DNA from: an uncultured Erythrobacter sp.
GTDB lineage: Bacteria; Pseudomonadota; Alphaproteobacteria; Sphingomonadales; Sphingomonadaceae
Direction of reading: 5' to 3'
Length of the DNA: 64,000 nucleotides
Assembly: GCA_947488085.1 (NCBI GenBank)
Contig: CANKYI010000002.1
Coordinates: 62,001-126,000 of the forward strand
Shown: positions 37,142 to 45,651 of the stretch, one piece after another
Layout of the letters: every line of letters starts with the position of its first letter
How positions within the stretch are numbered: the stretch's first letter is position 1
Program-made: the position numbers and the translations under genes
The notes under the pieces: model-generated
Told to the model about the DNA's origin: nothing
The model's database searches: none
The model's input: the letters and a program-made list of their open reading frames with translations, nothing else

Positions 37142-38314
37142 TCATTGCTCCGCATCAGCGGTTGGGTTCGCCGCTTTCCACTCCATCGCTGTGCGCACCC
37201 GGTTTTCGACCGTGGGGTGGGTGTAGAACAAAGTCTCTTCAACTGGCCCGGCAAGCGGATAGCGATATTCGGCGGTCTTGATCAGTGCGCCTGACAGTGC
37301 ATCGGGAAGGTTCACCGTTTCAAGCGAATAGGCGTCCGCCTCGCGCTCCCCAACCCGCACAATCCCATTGAGCATGGGTTGGGCGAGCGTGAAGAACAGC
37401 CCGATCAAAAAGGTCAAAACCGCAACACCGCGCACATCGGAAAGCTCAGCCGACGTTCCAAATCGCGCTGCGAACCAGCCATATGTCTTGGCCGTCAGGA
37501 AGAAACCAAACAGCGCCATCAAGCTGATCACGCCAATCATCCGCCACACATGGCCCAGCACATAATGGCCGATCTCATGGCCCGTTACCGCTTTAACCTC
37601 GTCGAGCGACGCTTGATCCATCGCAACGTCACTGATCGCAATGCGTGCCGATGATCCGATGCCAGATACATTGGCAGTGAAATTGTTCGATTGGCGCGAC
37701 CCGTCATACATGAAAATTCGCTCTGACGGGATGCCAGCCTCGGCGCCCAAAGCATGGACAGCATCGCGCACTTCACCCTCGGGAATGGGGGTGTATTCGT
37801 TAAACAGCGGCTCAATAAAAACGGGCGATAGCAGCAGGCTGATCGCGGCGAATCCCGCGACGAGGCCGCTGGACCAAAGCCACCAGAGTTTGCCTGCGCG
37901 CCGGATCAGGAAATAGACGCCGATGAACAGGAAGCTGCCCAGGATTGCGCTAACCACGAGGCCGATCGCCCCTTGCGACAAAAAATCACTCAGCGGCTGG
38001 CTGGTGCGTCCATATTCGCTCTCCCGCCACCAATCAGTGTAGATCGAAAAGGGCAGTGTCAGGATCGCGCTAACGACGCTGTAGACCGCCGCGACGACGA
38101 ATACGCGCGTATTCTGCCATCGGTCACTGAGTAAGGCGAACACGCGGTCCAGCACGCCTGTCTTGACGATCACCCACGTGACCAACGCCGAAACCACCAG
38201 CCCGGCAAGGATTAGCCAGTGATTGCCCAATGTGTAAGCGCGCGACAGCTCCAAGGCCTCCGGCCCGAGCGTGTCCATATAGGCCTGTGTCGCGGCCGCG
38301 GGGTCGAATGCCAA
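37142..38314 (-). CDS. M48 family metallopeptidase (CAAX protease 1/Ste24-like)
   Basis: 390 residues from TTG 38314, which follows a GGGAGG ribosome site by 5 nt; the frame is open 16 codons upstream but without a ribosome site. Seven or so membrane helices and the zinc motif TGHEIGHYVLGH with the downstream Glu in GEREADAYS. It cleaves membrane-associated peptides; bacterial targets are poorly known. Followed by nth after 10 bp and preceded by dapB. Confidence 0.92.
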   Translation of the reverse strand: MAFDPAAATQAYMDTLGPEALELSRAYTLGNHWLILAGLVVSALVTWVIVKTGVLDRVFALLSDRWQNTRVFVVAAVYSVVSAILTLPFSIYTDWWRESEYGRTSQPLSDFLSQGAIGLVVSAILGSFLFIGVYFLIRRAGKLWWLWSSGLVAGFAAISLLLSPVFIEPLFNEYTPIPEGEVRDAVHALGAEAGIPSERIFMYDGSRQSNNFTANVSGIGSSARIAISDVAMDQASLDEVKAVTGHEIGHYVLGHVWRMIGVISLMALFGFFLTAKTYGWFAARFGTSAELSDVRGVAVLTFLIGLFFTLAQPMLNGIVRVGEREADAYSLETVNLPDALSGALIKTAEYRYPLAGPVEETLFYTHPTVENRVRTAMEWKAANPTADAEQ

Positions 38315-38333
38315 TGTAACCTCCCGAAAATTC

Positions 38334-39071
38334 TTATGTGCTGGAAAGGCCCAGCACATCATCCATCGTGTAGCGCCCAGGTTCTCGACCGATCAGCCAC
38401 TCGCATCCACGAACGGCACCGTGGGCAAAAATCATGCGGTTTTCTGCCGAGTGCGACAGGGTTATCCGTTCCTCGGCACCCGCAAGGATCACAGAATGAT
38501 CGCCTGCAACCGTGCCTCCGCGCAGGCTGGCAAAGCCGATATCGCCTTCGCGCCGCGCGCCGGTATGGCCATCTCGCACAGCATCGCGGTGGTCGGCCAA
38601 GTTGATGCCGCGCCCGCTTGCCGCTGCCTCTCCCAGCAATTTCGCAGTGCCCGACGGCGCGTCCACCTTCATCCGGTGATGCATCTCCAGCACCTCTATA
38701 TCCCAATCCGGTCCCAATCGCGCCGCAGCCTCTCGCACCAAATGCGCCAGCAACGTCACGCCCAGCGACGTGTTGCCCGTTTGCAGGACGGGTATGTGAT
38801 CTGAGGCTTCTGCGATCGCATCAAACTCGCTTTGCTCAAGGCCGGTCGTCCCGATCAGGATAGGAATGTTCGATCCTCGTGCCGCACGCAGATTATCCGA
38901 CAACGCGGCTGGGGACGAGAAGTCGACCAATGCATCGCAATTGCCTGCTAGCGCTCCGGCTGGCTCATCTGCATCCACACCGCCCGCTAGCGTGTGATCG
39001 CTCTCTTCCAAAGCTACCGCTATTGCCTGACCCATGCGCCCCGCGCTGCCGATAATTCCGAACCGTGCCAT
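38334..39071 (-). CDS. dapB: 4-hydroxy-tetrahydrodipicolinate reductase
   Basis: 245 residues. N-terminal dinucleotide-binding FGIIGSAGRMGQAIA, catalytic region EVLEMHHRMKVDAPSGTAKL and GRxG-type C-terminal loop. Reduces the lysine pathway intermediate with NAD(P)H. First gene of the dapB-M48-nth-GNAT series; divergent from the sirtuin gene with 35 bp between starts. Confidence 0.96.
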   Translation of the reverse strand: MARFGIIGSAGRMGQAIAVALEESDHTLAGGVDADEPAGALAGNCDALVDFSSPAALSDNLRAARGSNIPILIGTTGLEQSEFDAIAEASDHIPVLQTGNTSLGVTLLAHLVREAAARLGPDWDIEVLEMHHRMKVDAPSGTAKLLGEAAASGRGINLADHRDAVRDGHTGARREGDIGFASLRGGTVAGDHSVILAGAEERITLSHSAENRMIFAHGAVRGCEWLIGREPGRYTMDDVLGLSST

Positions 39072-39106
39072 TGCTTCTCTTGCGCCTCGTGTGTTTCATG
39101 GTCCCC

Positions 39107-39814
39107 ATGGCAGAGTTCAAGCGCATCGTCATCCTTACAGGAGCCGGGATTTCCGCAGAGAGTGGGATCGACACGTTTCGCTCGGCAGGCGGCTTGTGGG
39201 AGCAGCACAAGGTCGAAGATGTAGCGACGCCAGAGGGCTTTGCGCGTGATCCCGATCTGGTGCTGGGCTTTTACGATATGCGGCGGGCGGCTTTGGCGAA
39301 GGTTGAGCCGAACCCGGCGCATATAGCTTTGGCGCGGTTGGAGGCTGAGTATGCCAAAGAGCAGGGGCGCGAATTGTTACTGGTCACTCAGAACGTCGAT
39401 GATCTGCATGAGCGGGGCGGGTCAAAGCAGGTGCTGCACATGCACGGCGAGCTAAAGAGCGCTTTGTGCACATCGTGTGAGATGCGCTCTGAGTGGAACG
39501 CGACCATGTCTGATCTCCCACCATGCCCCATCTGCAAGGCGTCCACTTTGCGCCCAGACGTCGTGTGGTTTGGCGAGATGCCGTATCAGATGGAGCGGAT
39601 TTACGCGGGGCTCGCCGAGTGCGATCTGTTTGTGAGCATTGGCACCAGCGGCGCGGTCTATCCGGCGGCGGGCTTTGTGCAGGAGGCGCGCAATGCGGGA
39701 GCTGCGACGCTGGAGTTGAATTTGGAACCCAGCGAAGGCAGCCACCACTTTACTGAGGCGCGTCACGGCAAGGCGAGTGAGTTGGTGCCGGATTGGGTGG
39801 GCGAGGTTTTGTAA
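39107..39814 (+). CDS. cobB: Sir2 family NAD-dependent protein deacylase
   Basis: 235 residues from ATG 39107; ATG 39098 is possible. NAD motif TGAGISAESGIDTFR, TQNVDDLHERGG, catalytic His in VLHMHGEL, and two zinc-binding Cys pairs (CTSC, CPIC). The DMRR region (YDMRRAA) matches the class III desuccinylase/deacetylase branch. Removes acyl groups from lysines. Confidence 0.93.
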   Translation: MAEFKRIVILTGAGISAESGIDTFRSAGGLWEQHKVEDVATPEGFARDPDLVLGFYDMRRAALAKVEPNPAHIALARLEAEYAKEQGRELLLVTQNVDDLHERGGSKQVLHMHGELKSALCTSCEMRSEWNATMSDLPPCPICKASTLRPDVVWFGEMPYQMERIYAGLAECDLFVSIGTSGAVYPAAGFVQEARNAGAATLELNLEPSEGSHHFTEARHGKASELVPDWVGEVL

Positions 39815-39838
39815 CAATAAGTCAGCTGGAGAGCTGAT

Positions 39839-40627
39839 CTATTTCTTCTTCACCGGAGGTTGTTGCCGGGTGAATACCAGTTCTGTCTCGCTGGAAGCAG
39901 CCGCATCAAGCCTATACCCTTCGACATCAAAGCCCCGCAGGTCAGCGGCATTCTCAATACGGTTTTCCATGATCCAGCGCGCCATCAATCCGCGCGCGAA
40001 CTTGACGTGATACATCAACCGCCGCGCTTCACCGTCTTTCACGTTGAGGAAGCTTGCCTCAATAACCTTGCTGGGAAGCACCGAAGTGTCGACCGCTTTG
40101 AAATACTCATTGGAGGCAAGGTTCACTATCGTCTGGTCTGCATGACCCGAGAGGTCCTGGTTCAATTGCTCGCCAATCCGGCTGCCCCAAAAGTCGTAGA
40201 GCGATTTGCCGCGCGGGTTCGTCATCTTGGTGCCCATTTCCAAACGGTAAGGCTGAATTGCATCCATTGGACGCAGCACCCCATACAGGCCGGAAAGAAT
40301 GCGCAAGTGATCCTGCGCGTAAGACAAAGCGCTCTCATCCATGCTCTTCGCCTCAAGCCCCCAATAGACATCGCCATCAAAGGTGAGCCCTGCCGGCTTT
40401 GCCGAATTGCTGCGGCCTTCAAGGTCAAAGGCTTTGAACCGTTCCGCGTTCAGCTCTGCGAGGTTGTCTGAGATATGCATGAGGCGTTTCAGATCGGCTG
40501 CCGATTGCTGCTTGGCGACCTGCGCGATTTCGCGTGTGTCTGCGTCCAGCTGAGGTCGCGTTATGTCCAGCGAGGTCTCAGGCGCGTCAAAGTTGAGCTT
40601 CTTAGCAGGAGAAAGGAGAGTGATCAT
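39839..40627 (-). CDS. yaaA: Peroxide stress protein YaaA
   Basis: 262 residues starting MITLLSPAKKLNFDAPE, with ARGLMARWIMENRI near the C-terminus, typical of the DUF328/UPF0246 family. In E. coli it lowers free iron during peroxide stress and binds DNA. Convergent with the sirtuin gene; a 131-bp stretch upstream (40628-40758) holds no gene. Confidence 0.94.
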   Translation of the reverse strand: MITLLSPAKKLNFDAPETSLDITRPQLDADTREIAQVAKQQSAADLKRLMHISDNLAELNAERFKAFDLEGRSNSAKPAGLTFDGDVYWGLEAKSMDESALSYAQDHLRILSGLYGVLRPMDAIQPYRLEMGTKMTNPRGKSLYDFWGSRIGEQLNQDLSGHADQTIVNLASNEYFKAVDTSVLPSKVIEASFLNVKDGEARRLMYHVKFARGLMARWIMENRIENAADLRGFDVEGYRLDAAASSETELVFTRQQPPVKKK

Positions 40628-40758
40628 GGCGACGAGTTCCTGAAGGTCTTAGCTATCTGAAAGCCTATTGGTGTTCGAGAGTCATATAAACCGATAGCGG
40701 CAGGCATGGCTCCCCCACTCGCCTGCAAATTTCCGATGACATAGAGCGAGAAATTGGG

Positions 40759-41532
40759 TCACCGAGATGATCCGCACCCTTTGCAGCCCTCATCCTTGGC
40801 TATTTTCAGTGTCCGCATCCCCGGCTTCATCCCGTCTAGAATGTGCAGCCTGCCCCACATCGGATCGCCAAACCGGGCTGAACCTGCCAACAACACTCGC
40901 ACCGCTTGCATCGCGGCAAAGCTCCCGGCCCATCCAGCCATCGCGCCGAGCATGCCGTCTTCGGCGCAAGTATCGCAATCTTCGGCATCAAACGCATCGC
41001 CGACAAAACAGCGATAGCAAGCCTCGCTCACCAAGTGCCCCGCAAAGGCGCCCACTTGCCCCTGAAAGCGGCCGACGGCAGCAGAGAGAAGAGGGGTGCG
41101 CTCAGCGACACAGGCGTCCGATACGGCGAGGCGGGTCGCGAAATTGTCGGTGCCGTCGAGCACCAGATCGACACCGGCGATCAGGTCGCCGACATTATCC
41201 GGGCCAATGCGGGTATCGCTGATTGATACATTCAGAGCATCGTCAAAGTTTGCGAGCCATCGCCGCGCGCTTGTGGCTTTGCCGTGGCCCACATCGCGGG
41301 CAGTGAAGATCGTCTGACGTTGCAGATTGCTCGCATCCACCACATCGTCATCCACCAACGTGAACCGCCCGATGCCGCTGGCTGCGAGATATTGCAAAGC
41401 GGGCGAGCCAATCCCGCCAAGTCCGATGATGGCGATGTGCTTTCCTGCCAGCGCGACCTGACCCGCGCCGCCGATTTCGGGCAGCACAATATGGCGGGCA
41501 AAACGATCCAGTCTCTCTGGTGATAAGCTCAT
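40759..41532 (-). CDS. HesA/MoeB/ThiF family adenylyltransferase
   Basis: 257 residues from ATG 41532. ATP-binding GLGGIGSPALQYL, LVDDDVVDASNLQRQ with the conserved Asp/Arg, and two zinc Cys pairs (CYRC, CKGC). It activates the C-terminal glycine of a small sulfur carrier such as MoaD or ThiS. No rhodanese domain. It follows dnaA on the same strand, 131 bp downstream. Confidence 0.92.
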   Translation of the reverse strand: MSLSPERLDRFARHIVLPEIGGAGQVALAGKHIAIIGLGGIGSPALQYLAASGIGRFTLVDDDVVDASNLQRQTIFTARDVGHGKATSARRWLANFDDALNVSISDTRIGPDNVGDLIAGVDLVLDGTDNFATRLAVSDACVAERTPLLSAAVGRFQGQVGAFAGHLVSEACYRCFVGDAFDAEDCDTCAEDGMLGAMAGWAGSFAAMQAVRVLLAGSARFGDPMWGRLHILDGMKPGMRTLKIAKDEGCKGCGSSR

Positions 41533-41663
41533 GGATAAGCTGTTTACAGCCTGCGCACAGCCTGTCGACAGGGCTGTGTATAGCCCTGAAGATGGCGTGT
41601 GGATTTGCGGTGGACAGGTCCTGCCCACAACTCTGTGTGCATTATGTGCAAACGGTGTGGGGA
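41533..41663. other. Palindrome-rich spacer with DnaA-box-like words downstream of dnaA
   Basis: Contains CCTGTCGACAGG (41561-41572, perfect palindrome) inside CACAGCC (41556-41562)/GGCTGTG (41572-41578), and AGGGCT (41570-41575)/AGCCCT (41582-41587). TGTGTATAG at 41575 differs by one base from the DnaA box complement. No terminator-like T run is present. Confidence 0.5.
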
Positions 41664-43124
41664 TTAACTCTCTAGCTGACGCAAAAGGCTGCGCACATCG
41701 CCGTCCATATCGGCATCGCGTTGGCGCAGATCTTCGATCAAGCGCACGGCGTGGATAACCGTGGAATGGTCGCGTCCGCCAAATTTCCGCCCGATCTCTG
41801 GATAAGAGCGCGGGGTTAGCACTTTGGACAGATACATTGCGACCTGACGTGGACGCACAACGGCGCGCGCGCGGCGCTTGGACGACATTTCGCTGCGGTC
41901 GATGCGATAGAACTGGCAAACGGTGCGCTGAATCTCATCAATTGTGATCCGGCGGCGATTGGCTGACAGAATATCGGTCAGTTGTTCCTCAGCCAGTTGC
42001 AGCGAGCACTCTTGCCCGGTCAACTGAGCATAAGCGATCAGCTTGTTCAGACCGCCGACCAGCTCACGCACATTGCGTGTGATGGTGCGGGCGAGAAAGT
42101 CGATCACGTCCTCTGGAACCGAAAGCGGTGCAAAGCGCGACAGTTTCGATTCAAGGATCTTCTTGCGCAGTTCGATATCGGCGGCCTGAATATCGGCGAC
42201 CAGACCCATGGAAAGGCGGCTGAGCAAGCGAGGCTCTACGCCGTCCAATGCCTGCGGTGCGCGGTCGGCGGCGAACACCAGACGTTTGCCTTCGGCGAGC
42301 AGCGCATCAATCGTGTAGAGCAACTCCTCCTGTGCAGATGCCTTGCCGATGATGAATTGGATATCGTCGACCAACAACAGGTCAAAGCTGCGCAGGCGCG
42401 CTTTAAACTCGATCATCTGATTGGCTTTGAGCGCTTGGACGAATTCGACCATGAAGCGTTCAGCGGAACAATAGAAGATGCGCGCGCGTGGATGGGCTTG
42501 CAGGAAAGCGTGACCGATAGCGTGGAGCAAATGCGTCTTGCCCTGTCCGGTCGCAGCTTTCAGGTAAAGTGGTGAGAATTGCGGCTGTTCGGTCGCAGCC
42601 ATACGCTGTGCGGCGTTGCAAGCGAGCACATTGGCTTCACCTGTAACAAACGCAGCGAAAGTGAGTGACGGGTCGAGGCCCACAGACGAAGTAAAGCCCG
42701 CTTCACCAATTGTGCCAGCAGCAACCGCAATCGCGCTTGCTCCATCATTGGCGGGGCGGCGGCCATCGTCGAGGCGCAGCTCAGGCAGCTGACGGCGGCC
42801 CGGATGCACTTGAATGTTCACATTGCGCACATCGCTGCGCACGATCTTCCATGCGAGTTGCAGCCGCTCATGAAAGCGGTCCTTCACCCAATTTGCGGAA
42901 AATTCGGTCGGCAGGAACAGGTCCAGCGTGCCGTTTTCTTTGTTGATGCCGCCAACCTGAATCGGCTTGATCCACTGGCTGTGCAATTGGTGTCCCAAGT
43001 CCTTACGAAGGCCTTGGCTGATATCAGCCCAATCGGCCGCCAGATTTACGGATTCTGCGTCTTCCATCAAATCTTCGTCCGAACCACGGCGCGTTGATCG
43101 CGCCTTATTGATTTTGTGCACCAT
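41664..43124 (-). CDS. dnaA: Chromosomal replication initiator protein DnaA
   Basis: 486 residues from ATG 43124, preceded by GGGGAAG; the frame is open 38 codons further but those are not DnaA-like. Domain I/II about residues 1-120, AAA+ domain III with Walker A AATGQGKTH (first Gly replaced by Ala) and Walker B LLLVDDIQF, and domain IV with the DnaA signature GGRDHSTVIHAVR. It opens the replication origin. Several inverted repeats and GANTC sites lie upstream. It is 13 kb from rpmH, so the ancestral dnaA-rpmH neighbourhood is broken. Confidence 0.97.
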   Translation of the reverse strand: MVHKINKARSTRRGSDEDLMEDAESVNLAADWADISQGLRKDLGHQLHSQWIKPIQVGGINKENGTLDLFLPTEFSANWVKDRFHERLQLAWKIVRSDVRNVNIQVHPGRRQLPELRLDDGRRPANDGASAIAVAAGTIGEAGFTSSVGLDPSLTFAAFVTGEANVLACNAAQRMAATEQPQFSPLYLKAATGQGKTHLLHAIGHAFLQAHPRARIFYCSAERFMVEFVQALKANQMIEFKARLRSFDLLLVDDIQFIIGKASAQEELLYTIDALLAEGKRLVFAADRAPQALDGVEPRLLSRLSMGLVADIQAADIELRKKILESKLSRFAPLSVPEDVIDFLARTITRNVRELVGGLNKLIAYAQLTGQECSLQLAEEQLTDILSANRRRITIDEIQRTVCQFYRIDRSEMSSKRRARAVVRPRQVAMYLSKVLTPRSYPEIGRKFGGRDHSTVIHAVRLIEDLRQRDADMDGDVRSLLRQLES

Positions 43125-43146
43125 TGCTTCCCCACTACTCTCCATA

Positions 43147-43170
43147 CCTTTGGAAACGTTGTTCCAAAGG
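43147..43170 (-). promoter_or_regulatory. Perfect hairpin in dnaA leader
   Basis: CCTTTGGAA and TTCCAAAGG, a perfect 9-bp inverted repeat with a 6-nt loop, centred about 35 bp before the dnaA ATG. It would fold in the mRNA leader or bind a dimeric protein. Confidence 0.6.
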
Positions 43171-43206
43171 GATATCTGAACTGCGCGATCGATACAGCTT
43201 CCCCTC

Positions 43207-43229
43207 CCTGTGAAGTCACTTTTCACAGG
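43207..43229 (-). promoter_or_regulatory. Perfect inverted repeat upstream of dnaA
   Basis: CCTGTGAA and TTCACAGG with a 7-nt spacer. Each arm contains TTCACA, loosely like a DnaA box, so autoregulation by DnaA is one possibility. Confidence 0.55.
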
Positions 43230-43482
43230 AGCGTTCAATCGTTTCGACTATCTGACAACCGGGCTGTCCCGCCCCGGGTGAGATGCGAATTAAGAGCCGA
43301 ATGGCCTTTAGCGCAAGCGCGGAATTGCAATAAATTCGAAATATAATTGTTGACTCGCCGCAACACCGCAGGCGTGCGTTGAAGGTGTTGTTTTAACACA
43401 AAATTCACCAAATTGAGGGCGCGAATCGCGGGGATTCCTAATGTTCTCTCATGGTGAATGGGTCACAAGTGTTACAAACAAA
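43230..43482. other. Non-coding region between dnaA and rpsT terminator
   Basis: No gene is seen. It includes an AT-rich segment at 43322-43353, a TTTAACACA word near 43392 and GANTC sites at 43423 and 43433; further GANTC sites lie just before and at the rpsT stop at 43572, 43580 and 43595. It probably holds the dnaA promoter; an origin function is not demonstrated. Confidence 0.5.
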
Positions 43483-43510
43483 AAGGGCCGTGCCAATCGG
43501 CACAGCCCTT
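43483..43510 (-). terminator. Rho-independent terminator of rpsT
   Basis: AAGGGCCGTGCC and GGCACAGCCCTT form an 11-bp stem with one mismatch and a 4-nt loop; on the minus strand it is followed by a TTT-rich run. It lies 88 bp after the rpsT stop. Confidence 0.85.
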
Positions 43511-43597
43511 ATCAACAATACCTAGCGCTCGCTAAGTGTAAACAAATGTAAATTCGAGCCTCAAAAGATCCGAATCACCGAATCTCAAGTCACCGAA

Positions 43598-43858
43598 TCA
43601 AAGAGCAGAGACGCGCTTTGACAGGCGCGACATTTTGCGCGCGACGGTGTTCTTGTGCATCACGCCGCGTGCAACGCCGCGAGCGAGTTCTGGCTGAGCC
43701 GCTTTGAGTGCAGCAGCAGCTGCGTCCTTGTCACCAGCTTCACAGGCCGCTTCGACCTTTTTAACGTGGCTACGGATGCGGCTCATGCGTGCGCCGTTGA
43801 CTTCGGCACGGGCATCGTTGCGGCGGATGCGTTTGCGGGCTTGCGGCGTATTGGCCAT
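43598..43858 (-). CDS. rpsT: 30S ribosomal protein S20
   Basis: 86 residues starting [20 protein letters not shown] and ending [12 protein letters not shown], a full match to S20. It binds 16S rRNA in early 30S assembly. Monocistronic, between the mutM terminator and its own terminator. Confidence 0.97.
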   Translation of the reverse strand: MANTPQARKRIRRNDARAEVNGARMSRIRSHVKKVEAACEAGDKDAAAAALKAAQPELARGVARGVMHKNTVARKMSRLSKRVSAL

Positions 43859-43924
43859 AGGTCTGTGTGTCTCGCGTCTGGTTTGGGCCGCGCCAAGCGA
43901 CCGAATTCATCTTGGATGTTTTCG

Positions 43925-43957
43925 AAAAACTAGGGCGCCCAAGGGTTACCTTGAGCG
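43925..43957 (-). terminator. Rho-independent terminator of mutM
   Basis: On the minus strand CGCTCAAGG, loop TAAC, CCTTGGGCG (43936-43957) form a 9-bp stem with one wobble, followed by TTTTT (43925-43929). Confidence 0.75.
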
Positions 43958-44007
43958 TCCGAAAGCGCGCCACATAAGGCGCAGTGTGCGAATCGTCAAG
44001 AATTCCC

Positions 44008-44823
44008 TCACTTCTGACATTTGGTGCAATACCATGTGCTGCGCCCGCCTTGTGCGATCCGGCGCACTTTCCCGCTATCATCGCGCCGACAGGGCTCACC
44101 TGTGCGACCATAGACATCAAAGCGCGTGGCAAAATAGCCCAGCTCACCATCCGGTGCGGCGTAATCGCGCAAAGATGATCCGCCATCCTTGATAGAGGCG
44201 CTGAGTACGTCGCGGATTGCAGGGATCAATCTGGTGAGTTGGGGTCGGGTTACTTTCCCGCCTGCTTTGCGCGGATGAATGCCCGCGCGCCACAGCGCCT
44301 CGCAGACATATATATTGCCGAGCCCGGCTATGATGCGTTGGTCAAGCAAGCACAGCTTAATTGACTGCACTTTGCCTTTCAGCGCCGCCTTTAGATGTTC
44401 GACCGTCAATCCTGGCCCCAACGGTTCTGGTCCGAGCGAGGCAAATTGCGGCCAGCTATCGATTGTTTCGGTCGCTTCCAGATCGACTGAGCCAAATCGG
44501 CGCGGGTCACACAGCGCGAATTGGTGGTCTGCGGTGTCAATGACGAGATGATCGTGGCGATCAGGTTCTTCAGGATCGATCCGCCAGCGTCCACTCATGC
44601 CGAGATGGAAAATCATGGTCGAACCGCGATCCAAATCGATCAGCCCGTATTTCGCCCGGCGCGACAGCCCGATGACCCTAGCACCCGTCATGATCTGCAC
44701 CAGTTCAGGAGGGAAGGGCCGGCGAAGGTTGGGACGGTTGAGCACAACCCGCTCAATCCGCTCCCCATCAAGAAAGCGAGCAAGGCCTCGGACAGTGGTT
44801 TCGACTTCGGGTAATTCGGGCAT
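44008..44823 (-). CDS. mutM: Formamidopyrimidine-DNA glycosylase
   Basis: 271 residues from ATG 44823 (MPELPEVETTVRGLARFL). The Pro1-Glu2 catalytic N-terminus, HLGMSGRW and LGNIYVCEALW are intact. The C-terminal zinc finger region GEPCRRDDSGKV then YCTKCQK shows only three of the usual four cysteines; the second Cys position is Asp/Ser. Removes 8-oxoguanine. Divergent from ubiE. Confidence 0.95.
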   Translation of the reverse strand: MPELPEVETTVRGLARFLDGERIERVVLNRPNLRRPFPPELVQIMTGARVIGLSRRAKYGLIDLDRGSTMIFHLGMSGRWRIDPEEPDRHDHLVIDTADHQFALCDPRRFGSVDLEATETIDSWPQFASLGPEPLGPGLTVEHLKAALKGKVQSIKLCLLDQRIIAGLGNIYVCEALWRAGIHPRKAGGKVTRPQLTRLIPAIRDVLSASIKDGGSSLRDYAAPDGELGYFATRFDVYGRTGEPCRRDDSGKVRRIAQGGRSTWYCTKCQK

Positions 44824-44879
44824 GGTTTGGCTCACTAACACTCTAGGCGCGCGGGGCAATTCCCTCTAAGGCCGCGCGC

Positions 44880-45647
44880 ATGACACAAAGCCCAAATGAA
44901 CCAAGCGCCAACACCGTATCTTTTGGCAATGAGCAAGTTGCGCCTGAGGAAAAAACCCGCCGCGTGGGCGAGGTCTTCACCAGCGTCGCCAAGAAATACG
45001 ATATTATGAATGATGCGATGTCGATGGGTATGCATCGTGGGTGGAAGGATCGCTTTGTCAAACGGGTGAAGCCGCAGCCGGGCGAGCGCATTCTCGACAT
45101 GGCTGGCGGCACCGGCGACATTGCGTTTCGCATGGCGGATCGCGGTGCGGATATTACCGTCGCTGACATCAATCAGGACATGTTGGATGTGGGTGCGGAG
45201 CGTGCGCTGGATCGGCATGAGACCGACGAGACGGGCAGCCTCGTCTTTACCTGTCAGAACGCTGAGAAAGTGGATTTCGCATCTAACTCCTTTGACGCTT
45301 ACACAATCGTATTCGGCATCCGCAATGTGACGTTTAAGGATCGGGCGCTGGCAGAGGCTCACCGTGTGCTTCGCCCCGGAGGCCGGTTCTATTGCATGGA
45401 GTTTTCGACCACCGAATGGTCTGGGTTCAAAGAGATCTATGACGTCTATTCCGACCAATTGCTGCCGCGCATGGGACAAGCGATTGCGGGCGATGCGGAC
45501 AGCTATCGATATTTAGTCGAATCGATCCGCAAATTTCCCAAGGTGCCGGAATTTGAAAGCATGATCCGCGCAGCTGGTTTTGTGAACACCAAAGCAGAGA
45601 CGATCCTTGGCGGCGCGGTTGCGATCCATTCTGGGTGGAAAGTATAA
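44880..45647 (+). CDS. ubiE: Ubiquinone/menaquinone methyltransferase UbiE
   Basis: 255 residues. SAM-dependent methyltransferase with the family motifs YDIMNDAMSMGMHRGWKD and ILDMAGGTGDIAFRMAD, and the C-terminal FGIRNVTFKDRALAE. It performs the C-methylation in ubiquinone synthesis. ubiB begins 4 bp after its stop. Confidence 0.97.
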   Translation: MTQSPNEPSANTVSFGNEQVAPEEKTRRVGEVFTSVAKKYDIMNDAMSMGMHRGWKDRFVKRVKPQPGERILDMAGGTGDIAFRMADRGADITVADINQDMLDVGAERALDRHETDETGSLVFTCQNAEKVDFASNSFDAYTIVFGIRNVTFKDRALAEAHRVLRPGGRFYCMEFSTTEWSGFKEIYDVYSDQLLPRMGQAIAGDADSYRYLVESIRKFPKVPEFESMIRAAGFVNTKAETILGGAVAIHSGWKV

Positions 45648-45651
45648 GAGC

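Noticed and set aside
41641..41660. TTATGTGCAAA as half of a dif site
   Set aside because: No matching left half six bases upstream; only one arm resembles XerD binding.
43125..43238. 38-codon extension of dnaA
   Set aside because: No DnaA similarity and it covers a perfect hairpin; ATG 43124 has a good ribosome site.
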